DNA of 64,000 nucleotides from Echinometra lucunter. Lineage: Eukaryota; Echinodermata; Echinoidea; Camarodonta; Echinometridae. Positions 38,911 through 49,800 of the stretch are shown here, one piece after another (position 1 is the first letter of the stretch; every line of letters starts with the position of its first letter). The translations under genes were made by a program, and so were the position numbers. The stretch spans positions 1,173,491 to 1,237,490 of the forward strand of contig CM057157.1 in assembly GCA_029962745.1 (NCBI GenBank). Direction: 5' to 3'. The notes under the pieces were generated by a model. It was not told the origin of the DNA, ran no database searches, and worked only from the letters and a program-made list of their open reading frames with translations.

Positions 38911-40835
38911 TAATAATAATAATAGTAATAATAATAATAATGATAATAATAATAATAATAATGATGATGATAATAATAATAATAATGATAATAATAATAA
39001 TAATAATAATACCCCTGAAACAATCGTACACTATCTAACAGAATGTCCCGAATACACAATAGAACGAGCAATGTTAATGATAGAAAGTAATATTTCTAAC
39101 CCCAGTGAAATACTGACTCTTCTAAAATCAACAGAAAACAAAATGCAAAGGGCAATGGTTAACTTCGTTCACAGAACGAGGCGTTTTTTATGGTGGCCCT
39201 GAAGTACGATCGACAACAGGTCATGTGCGACGTGAATTTCGCATCCCAGGCCCTGAATTTCGCATCCCGGGTCCTGAACTTCGTATCCCAGGGTCATGAA
39301 ATTCATGACCCGAGGCGCTAAATTCACGACCTGCGATTAGAAATTCATGACCCGTGGCGCAAACTTTGCAACTCAGTCGTGAAATTCACTCCCACGATGC
39401 GAAATTCACGACTCACTGCGCGAACTTTCCATCCCAGTCGTGAAATTCACGACCCGCGATGCGAAATTCATGACCTGGGATGCGAAATTCACGTCGCACA
39501 TGACCTGCTGTCGAGCGTACTTCAGGGCCACCATAGTTTTGAGCCATAGCCCCTTCTCTCTCTCTCTTTCCTATTTCTTTCTCTCCTCCCCTGCTTCTCT
39601 CTCTTTCCTAGTCTCACATTCCTACCCTCCTTTTCCTTTCCCCTCCCCTTCCATGCACCGCACATCACAATTGCCCCAAAATGTTGTGTTTTTCTCCCGC
39701 TTTTCTGCGATAAGCATAATCGAAGACGGCAACAGTGGATAAACTCAGTAATAATTCAGTGGGGAAACTCGGTAATAATAATCCCTTCAGTGGACCGGTA
39801 ACCAGACACCAGAGTGGCCTAGGCCTCTACTATTCTGGCTGAGAAGACTGCGCAACATTATTGCGCCGGTCTGGCAAGAAAGTGTTTGCGGCTTTACTAA
39901 AGGACCAGTGGATTAGAGATCACATTCCTTTACCACCAAAAAATATAAAACAAATAAAATATTGAAAAGAAAAAATACATATACATTAAAAAAATGAAAT
40001 TAAAAAAAAAAAAATATATATATATATATATATTGCAAAGGTTGAAAAAATGTCTCCGCCGGGAATCGAACCCGGGCCTTTGGCTATGAACGCCAATGCC
40101 TTAACCACTAGACCATGGAGACGGGCCAGTGGTTTCGGCAACTCCAAATTCGCTTAACCGACAGATTGACAAATCTTCAACCCTCACTAATTAATTCCTT
40201 TGTCGGTGGCAGATGAGTTTCGAACAATGACATGCCGCACACCTCAGCTGGATAGGCGCGAATGCTTTTGGATACATGTATAAAAACATTATGTTGGAAT
40301 AATTAACATTATTTTGTGATCAGGTAACATATACAACAGCTTTGGCAACTCTCGTGGAAATAAATGCATGTGATACAATTGAGAGAATAAAAGCGTAGCA
40401 TGCATCAAAGTTCCCAAGAGCTGTCCTACCATTTTGGAAATTTTGCAAAGGTTGAAAAAATGTCTCCGCAGGGAATCGAACCCGGGCCTTTGGCTATGAA
40501 AGCCAATGCCTTAACCACTAGACCACTTGTCCTAAAAATATATAAAGAGCAATAACAAAATAGCAGTCAAAGGCGTTAATATTCTTGCTCATGAATGAAC
40601 CTACAATATCAAACAACAACAACAACAGGAACTTCATTCGAGGCTGAGCAACCGACGACACAGTCATTACTGTACCAAGCTGCGAAGAAAGAAGGCAAAG
40701 CTAGGCCACCGAAGGAGCCGAGACGTACGACGGTCCGTCCTGCACCACTACCACTACGATATTGCACCCAGCAAACATGCGAAGTTGCAAACACAAAATC
40801 TTCTTTATCTTTGACAGTGGCGTAATGAGCCAAAA

Positions 40836-40866
<31 letters not shown>

Positions 40867-43800
40867 TGGGGGGGGGGGGCTCAATCTTTGCAAGGAGCAA
40901 AGTGACCAACACTGAGGGAGTGTAACGACCGAGCTGGGGTCCCCCCCCCCTCACGATTGTCAGAAAAACAGATAAAACCAAGTGTTATATCATAAAACAC
41001 ATCAGTATTGATATAATGTATGTTTTCTGCCTTGCTGTGCATGCTATTTGGGAAATTGTGAATGCGTTCCTTAACAGTAGAAAGGGAGCCTAGAGAGAAG
41101 TAATGAAATTCGCGTGATATTACTAATACAAAATTGAAAATAAACCATGGTTGAAATTTATTTGGGGGGCTGATCCCCCCCAAGCCCCCCCCCCCCCTCC
41201 AGTACGCCAGTGATCTTTGACATTCATAATGTTGTCTCGTCAAAGCCACAGTATACAACAATCGCTATTGCGTGAGAGGCCTTACCCTTATTTTTATACC
41301 GTGGGCATAAACTTGCTCCAAAGCTGCTCGGCGTCCACGTTTCATCCGTAGAAAGCCTTGACAGAACGCGAAAAAAAAACATGTCGGAATTTGATCAGAA
41401 CGTTAGAAAAGTGTACAACCCCATCAGAACGCGACAGGCCTGGAAGGAACGCAATGGCATCGGTGGTAGACCGCGAGCAGAACTGTAGTGCGCCTTTGAG
41501 CCTCTGGGATTCAGGAGCCCCCCCCCCCCTCTCCCCTCACGGAAACCGTGCAGACTGTGAGAAAGCTTAGTAAGATCTTTAAAAAAAGGTGACTATGGAT
41601 AAAAAAAAATATGTCTAAAATCCCATGGCCCGCTATGTTTCCCGCAGACGGGGCTGTCGTGGCCACCGGGAACATACGCACTAATAATAAAAAAAAACTT
41701 CACTTTTTTACCCACCAAATGCAACACTAGGAGCTCCTTTAAAAGGGCGCAGTTTTGCACCCAAAGAAGCATTGTGCACCATTAAGGGTGCAGTGAGCTA
41801 CATTGTGCACTACTTAAGGATGCAGAGTTGTACCCCTTAGCATGCTTAGGGAAGGTGCAAATTTGCATCCTTTGGATGCAAAAATCTCGGCACCCCTTAA
41901 GAGCACATAATTGCACATTTACGGGTAGAAATGGGCATTACGAGTGCAAACGAGTACAAAAGGGTGTAAAATTGAATTTTATTCTTAATGTGAGTGTAAA
42001 CCTAGAACAGTAGAACGAGGACGGAAGTACGACTAAGAACGAATTAGATCAGCACATGGCCGTAAGCGGAGGGGGGGGGGCGAATTTTTCAACCTCCCCT
42101 GTTGATACTCTTTCATTGTTTTGTAGGTTTATAAATATTTACTAAATGAACCAACATACTGGCGTTGCCCGAATTAATCAGATGTACCTGTCAAATATTT
42201 ATTTTACTCAATAAATCATTTTCATTTCTTTAGGCAAGAATATAATCTATTTTTCTGTTAAAATGTTCTTCTGATTATCATTGATTTTCCCATAAAAGCA
42301 AGCCATAAAAGATGAAAATAGGAGCATGTCTTGACAAGTCTGGATTATCTCATAATTTCTACAAAAGTAAAAATATTTAACGTCAGCACCTATAAGTAAA
42401 TGAAACAGATGTCAAGGAGGTTACGACCCTTAATCCTTTTTTTAAAAGCTTATAGAACATTTGCTGACAGCTTGATCTTTTAAATGATTTATATATATGT
42501 AACTGCATAGTGTAGTGTTTGTACGGGATCTATCCTTTGTTTCTTGTATATTTGCTTGTGAATAAAGTTGCATCTGGTCTTATTTTGATATGTTTATACC
42601 TTTGTTTTCAACGTCTGGGTGGCCTACTCGACAAGCCATCCGGCTTTTTTGGCTATACCCAAAATTTGCTTCCCCTCCCCCCGAAAATGTTCTTGAAGTC
42701 TTCAGATATATTTTTTCTCTGTGTCAAACCATTTACCTACATGCTCAAACAATGCTTTAGAAAATGTTTTGAAAAACACCTTGAAACTAGCATAATTTAA
42801 TGCATCGACGTAAATCAGTTTTGAGGAGTGGGGATGATCGACTTTTTTTTCCAGAAATTTCTCATCTGAACTCACACCTAAGTATACACACACACACACC
42901 TTTAGTCCCTTACCCGACCAGACCCTAACACACATATAATTCTTTTATTTTGCGATAGAGCGAAGCGAGCGAGCAAGAAATAACGACATTTTCGGTTTTT
43001 AAGAGCATTTCAAATGAAAGTACCACTATGACATTCAATAAAAAAATTCACCAACTGATTCATTACAGTACAATTTTTTCCTTCAAATGAGGGGGATGTT
43101 TGTGCACACCACCCCCCCCCCTCACCTCTCGAATAAGTGTGGGGGATATATCCCCCATCCCCCGGGATTTACGCCAATGATTTTATTAGAACAGTTACAA
43201 TCAACGCTCTGAAATGATAATGTTTCAGTCCAGTTGACTAATTATCTTGTTTGTTTCATATTTTTGAAAAAAGGAACATTGCTCTAGAATTGTTGAAGAT
43301 ATGAAAAAAGTACGAAGGAAGTTAAAAAATAATCAAAGAAAATAAATGGCAAAGTATCATAAACGAACGCAATAAAATTGCGTAATAAACGAATGGCTGC
43401 CTGTTGAATATCATCTAGTTCAATCTATTTTATTATTTTTTTTAATTAAAAAAAAAAATATTCAGGTTTCCTCTTCAATACTTTATTTGTAAGTTTGAAA
43501 TTTGAAACATAAAAAGTGAACTGAATTAGGAGCTTGTCTTGACATGCCTGGCTCATAAGGAAAATAGAGATAAAGTAGATGATAAAGAGGTTACGACCAC
43601 TTACTGATTGGGAGTGTAATTTTCGTTTTGTTTCGTTTAGTTAATGTACGATAGGAGAACTTGCTCCCTCCCTCTGTAGAATTCATACATTTCTTTTAAA
43701 TTTGTTTCGAGTTGTACCTCACTCGTTTGGTCAAGAGCCTTTTGGAGGTCATTTTGGGAGTCTAGTGGGCACTTAGCAGCAGAAAACTAGTCTGTAATGG

Positions 43801-46800
43801 CCATTTAGGTAGTTTGCAAGTGCGACCTGACCAATTTCAAACTGGTCGTAGGTGATACCTAGGATGTTAACTAGGTCAAACATACGAAAGAGGCCCTCGG
43901 GCCACTCTTTGGGTGAGTCATTCGGACACAAAGAAAATTTGTCTGCCATGGCTCATTCGGTAGTCTGTAAGGTCTACGTGACCATTTAAAACTGGCTTTA
44001 AGTGGTAAGTAGGATGTTTAACCTGGGTCAAACATACGAAAAATGCCCTCAGGTCACTCTGAGGGGGCGTCTGCTGGACACAAAGCAGCAAAAAAAAAAA
44101 ATTGTCTGTCATGGGCCTTTCAGTGTTCAGTGTAATGACACGCAAAAATTGCATTGGGTTTTATGTAATATCTCGTCCGTTTAATCAGACGCATTTCGGG
44201 CTCCTTTTAAAAGGCCCCAGGGTCCACATGCAGCAGAGGTGCAACGGCAGACGCCAAGTTTGGTATATGCGGGGTTCCTTCCCAGGTGTTCTAATACTCA
44301 GATGTTGGTACCTCGTTCGAGTGATCAAAAGTCACTGAGCTGCCGGTCTAGTCGCGGTAAAGCCAAAGTCTCACTTTAGGGTAGCGATTGGTTGCCAAAC
44401 AATGACAATCGAATAAAGTTGCAATCATAAAAAAACCACTGCGAATCAAAGACACAAAATCTTAAAGAAATCTACGTGGGGACTAGCAGTGGCGTAATGA
44501 GCCAAAATATTGGCGGGGGGGGGGGGGGGCCTCAATCTTTGCGAGGAGCGAAGCGACCAACCCCGAGGGAGTGTAGCGACCGAGCCGGGGTACCCCCCCC
44601 CCCTTACGATACGGAGCTTTTTCGCGGGAGGGGGGGGGGGGGGAGTTTCCCCGACGTTTCTTTCAATTGTTCCTTGTCTGCTCCCGCTCTTCTTATGTTC
44701 TCTTACCTTTTTCTTTTCTCGCTCCCGCTTTTTTCCTTCTACATTTTTCTTTCTTTTTTGTTGGCGTTTTGGAGGAGGAGACCGCCCCCATCGCCCCCCC
44801 CCCTTGGCTACGCAAGTGCACTCCCATGGTGAAGGGGCTTTTGCAGTATTGATGGTTTGCAACTCTGTAAAAGAACACTATTTGGCACTACAAACTTAAA
44901 GCCTGTGTCTAGTTTTGGTAAATCTAAGAATATTCATTTTCAAAGTATGAATCCATTGTCAGATAAACAGATAAAACCAAGTGTTATATCATAAAACACA
45001 TTAGTATTGATGTTATGCGTGTTTTCTGCCTTGCTATGCATGCTATGTGGGAAATTGTGAATGCGTTACTTAACAACAGAAAGGGAGTCTAGGGAGAAGT
45101 AATGAAATTCGAGTGATATCACTAATATAAAATTGAAAATAAACCATGGTTGATTTTTTTTTGGCGTACCTCCAGTGCCCGTCAGGTAATTCAGCTTTCT
45201 TAAATAAATCCCTCAACTGCTCCACTTTTACACCAGATTAGTGATCCTTACATTAATTCTTATTTTCTCCATACCGCTCTTTCCCCTTCTGACAAGTGAG
45301 TCCTTGTTACTTCTAATGAATCTCCCTATTGAAAGGTAAGTGCCCGATTTTGACTGCGCATTTTTTCGTTCTAAAAGTGCATTCTCCTTTACATCTCTGA
45401 TAAGTTCCCTCTTTCCATTTGGACAGGTTCCTCATTCGAAATCGAATGCATTCCCCAATTTACTTCTGATGAGTTGCTCCTTTTCCTGGCTAGTAAATTA
45501 TGTCCCATTCCTCCTGTAAATTCGCTATAAGTGCCCAATAGTGCCCTTTTGTTCGCTGATAAGTTAGCACATATATAACTTTTCCATTCTGGCATTACTC
45601 CCCTTTTGAAATTTGGTACACACTTAGCTTTCTAGTATGTGCCATTTCACCCCATTATACCTGACAAGTGCCCCCTTTTATTTCTTATGAGCGTCCAAGT
45701 TTATTGTAAGTGCCCCTTTTCCCTTTTGAGTATTGCAATTCCCTTTTCGATAAGTGCTCCTTAAAATCTAATGCACGTTCCTTTTTCGTCCTTATTGTGC
45801 CATTTCCCCTCTTTTAACTATTCCTTTTCTCATTTGGTAATGTGTATAGCTCCGAAGAATCAGAGAAGTTTCGTTTCATATAGGCCTAATAACAGAATAC
45901 CTTGTTCTTGATACGACTACAGGGTGAAACCGTGTGCATGGAGCAGGAGGAGGCAAGAGCTGGGGATTCAACGAGCAAAACTTTCCTAAGAACGTACATT
46001 GCCCCTAAATTGCAGCAATGAAAATATTTTCATTTTCCCCCAAAGTTCGCTCGCACTTACTTATTACAACTCACTATCTTTTCTTGTTTGTAATGACTGC
46101 CCCAAAAGGCCACAATAATAACCTCACACATACTGTTTGCTGCATAGTGATCTTTTATTAGCAAGTTTGGAGCATGCGAAAATGTCACCCGTCATTGTAA
46201 AAAAAACCCAAACAAACAAACAAACAAACAAACAAAGAAACAAATACAAAGCCTAAGAAAGAAACAAAAAAATAAAACAAAATTCGCACTTAATAAGTTT
46301 CGAACCTAAAATCTCCCCGTTAACAAGGAGGGCTGTACGCTGCTTCACTACCATCCTCCAGTTCATCTTTGCGCTTTATCCTTTCATGTTTGCAATGATT
46401 GCTGCCACAAGGCCAAAATAATAACCTCACACATACTGTCTGCGGCATAGAGATTTCTTATTAGCAAGTTTTGGGCATGCTGGAAAGAAATCAATTACTG
46501 AAAAACAAATAAATGAAACAAAAGGGAAAATCCAAACAAAAAATGGTGCTTCCTGAGTTTTGAACCCAAAATCTCTCCATCAAGCTAGGAGATGCGAGTC
46601 AATCACTCTATGCAGAGAGCTATACGCTGCCTCACTACCACCCTCCAGTTTATCCATTCCTGTTTGAAAATGACTGCGGCCAAAAAAGCCAATAATAACC
46701 TCACACAGTTTACTACGTCGGGATTTTTTATTAAAAAGTTCGGAGCATGCAAAAATGAAATCAGTTACTAAAAAAAAGAAGAAGAAACAAAATGGAAAAC

Positions 46801-49800
46801 CCAAACAAAACAGGTGCTTCCTGGGCATCGAACCCTAAATATCCTTGTCGAGGAGATGCAAGCCAATCGCTCTGTACAGAGGGGTACACGTTGCATCACC
46901 GCAATCTTTCAGTTCATCTTCACCCTTTATGTTTTCCTGTTAGCAGGTTTGCAATGACTGCCGCAAAAAGCCAAAATAATAACTTCACACTGTTTGCTCC
47001 ATAGAGATTTTTTTAAACTTTAAGTTGAGGCATACGAAAACATCCATCAATGAAAAAAAAAAAATGAATGAAACATAAAGAAACAAAAAACAGAAAAAAA
47101 ACCCGAACTGAAACAAAAATGAATGCTTCATGGGTTTAAAACCCATGAAGCGAAATCTCCACATTGCGAGTCAATAGCTCGCGATGCAGAGGGCTACGCT
47201 GACCCTCTACCAGCCTCCAGGGTAGTTTGGCACCCTTTATTCTTTCCAATTTGTGATGACTTTTCAATTACATCCATTTTGTGCCACTCACGATCTAAAA
47301 GAGTGTTTTACACCGATGAGCATACACTTGTATCTCTGTCATATTAAATGTCTCTTTAAGGGATAAAAAATTCTTTTCTGTACAATCCCAACGTAGCATG
47401 TAGCTAATAAGGTCACATGCATGTTTGTTTTCTTTGTTGTATTACCGTTCATCAATGCCTCAGTGACATACCAAAGATAAATCGGCTTTTGAAGGTGTCT
47501 TTTCAAAGTGAAGCTTAAAGGCATTCAAACTACAGGTGTAGTCTTTCATATCTTAAAGACATCTTATTGTACTGAAAAGTCAATGCACCTCTTCGCTCCA
47601 GAGCTCGTCTTCCACAATCATGACTGAATAGGTTTCCAGTGTTATTTTAAGCTCTCATAAAACGCCATGGTGTTGCCTCAGTGAAATGGCTTTGATCAGT
47701 CAAGTTTGAGCGAAGTAGTGCTTTTATTTCTTTTTACTCGTACAGTATTTTCAAAGCACAAAAAGCTGAAGTTGGACTGAAGTGAACCAGAGCTTGATGA
47801 CAGTGCACTCTTTGTAATTGCCAAATTCCTTATGAAACAGATGGGTAGAGGCTCTGAGTGACCTTCTTGACGGAGCAATAATACTTGCATTTTAAGGGGA
47901 TGATCCTTCTTTCCCCAAATCAAACGAAAGTCTAATATACTATGCATGTAAGTGATTTTCACTGTATGTCATAAGCATTTATAGCACATGAAAAGGAAAT
48001 GTGGTATCGGGAATCACATTAAAAACAGCAGGGGAGAATGATTTGGAATAAAATGAACCGGTGGAGAAAGTGCGATCAAGATTACACAGCTCACACAGCG
48101 TCGTACAATTAACATTTCGACTTTTGTGTTTGAATTTTCTTCGAATTCGACTTGCAGTTGAATACAAAAAGGCAAGAATGAAATATGAGATTGTGTATAT
48201 GAATCAACTTATTCATGATTTTTGATAATGTATTGAAGGTGATTGACACTCGTGTCCCTTTGATGAGGACCTTAAACAAAAGAAAAAATTCTCAATGAAT
48301 TACTCGTGAATTTTACATTTTACCATGCATAAATTCGTCCGATGAACGTTGGTATAATTTATCTTGCATTAATTCGTAAGCAAATCCCATTTCTGCCAAC
48401 CATCTCTGCCGACCAGTTGGTAATACAATCCTACTCTTATAGTCACATTTCACGGAGTCTTTAAAAAGTTGAATTGTAGCTTTAAGAAAGCGTAGGCATT
48501 TCTAATCACCTCGGGTTAACAATGGATCGAAAGTGGGGCTCCGTATTAATACTTTTGTCCTAGACGTCTATAGGCTCTATAGTACAGGAGATTCATTCAG
48601 GACCATGCAATAGTGAGTGGATTTCGAGGAAATACAAGAACAAATCTCTATAGCTGGGGCTGTAGTGAAAAAATAGGGAAAGAAGCAGGAGAAAAAAAAC
48701 TACAGAGGGAAATGAAAATGGATAAAAATTGGGCAGAGTGGGGTGCGCAACGCATCCTGCGCCAGCCTACGCTGACTGCCGCCAGCTAGCTGACTGCCGC
48801 CAGCTAGCTGACTGCTAGCTGACTGCCAGCTGACTGGCGGCAGTCAGCTAGCTAGCAGCTAGCATGAAAATAACCATTTCCATAAGTCACACCGGGGGTG
48901 CACTATGACCCCCACTAGCCCATGGCCTATATGGCGCTGAAACGGAACCTAGACTTTGAAACCAGCACGTTTGATGCAATTAGTATATAATGCCCCGCCA
49001 GCTAGTGCTGATGGCGGCAGTCAGTCAGCTAGCTGGCGGCAGTCAGCTAGCTGGCGGCAGTCACCAGCTAGCTGACTGCCGCCAGCTAGCTGACTGACTG
49101 CCGCCATCAGCACTAGCTGGCGGGGCATTATATACTAATTGCATCAAACGTGCTGGTTTCAAAGTCTAGGTTCCGTTTCAGCGCCATATAGGCCATGGGC
49201 TAGTGGGGGTCATAGTGCACCCCCGGTGTGACTTATGGAAATGGTTATTTTCATGTAGCCCTGGGTCTAACAATTCAGAAAATCGATGTTGCCAGCAAAA
49301 AACTGAGATGGAAGATACCTCCCATGGACTTTTTGACCACGCCCACTTTTACAGCTGATTGTAGAAAATTAGGGGTATTGATAGTTTGTAACTGCTCTAA
49401 CTTTGTAATTCGTCACATATATATGTTGAATGACCCCTCAAAATGTTGGCTTAATTTAGTTCTACAAATTTGTGCTACATTTCATGCAAATATCCTTATG
49501 GCGAAAAGGTCACCAGAGGTCAAAAGGTCACAGACTTTGACCTTTACATCTTATATTGAGCAAATGCAGGGATTTTTTTTTGTCACAAAGACTCTATAAC
49601 TGACTTTTTCATTGAAAACTAATTAAAAATGAAAGTTACATATGTCCAATCATGTTTCGATTTGATACCAGAAAGTTTATGTTGCCAGTGAAAAAATTTA
49701 GATGGAAGAAATCCCCATGACCACGCCCACTTTCACAGCTGGTGGTAGAAAATTTGGGGTATTGGTAGTTTGTAACTGCTCTAACTTTGCAATTCCTCAG

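Larger units (their letters stand above)
33925..39188 (+). mobile_element. Degenerate I-type LINE with ORF1, endonuclease, RT and RNase H
   Basis: The module order on the plus strand is: ORF1 with CCHC knuckles (33967-34344), apurinic-type endonuclease (about 34795-35455), RT (about 36120-37060), RNase H (about 37680-38060) and a C-terminal CxxC...HxxxxC segment (38320-39110). Having RNase H after RT places it in the I group. Many stops and frameshifts make it a fossil. It is split by an L2-like insertion at 38351-39007. The 3' border lies just before the MITE at 39191. Confidence 0.82.

Noticed and set aside
38481..39071. 196-codon minus-strand frame with a poly-Tyr stretch
   Set aside because: Microsatellite tail of the L2-like insertion read backwards; the plus strand carries the recognisable LINE protein.
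44446..44899. Overlapping open frames of 118-138 codons
   Set aside because: G-run, C-run and CT-rich repeat DNA, also present elsewhere in the window; no coding signal.
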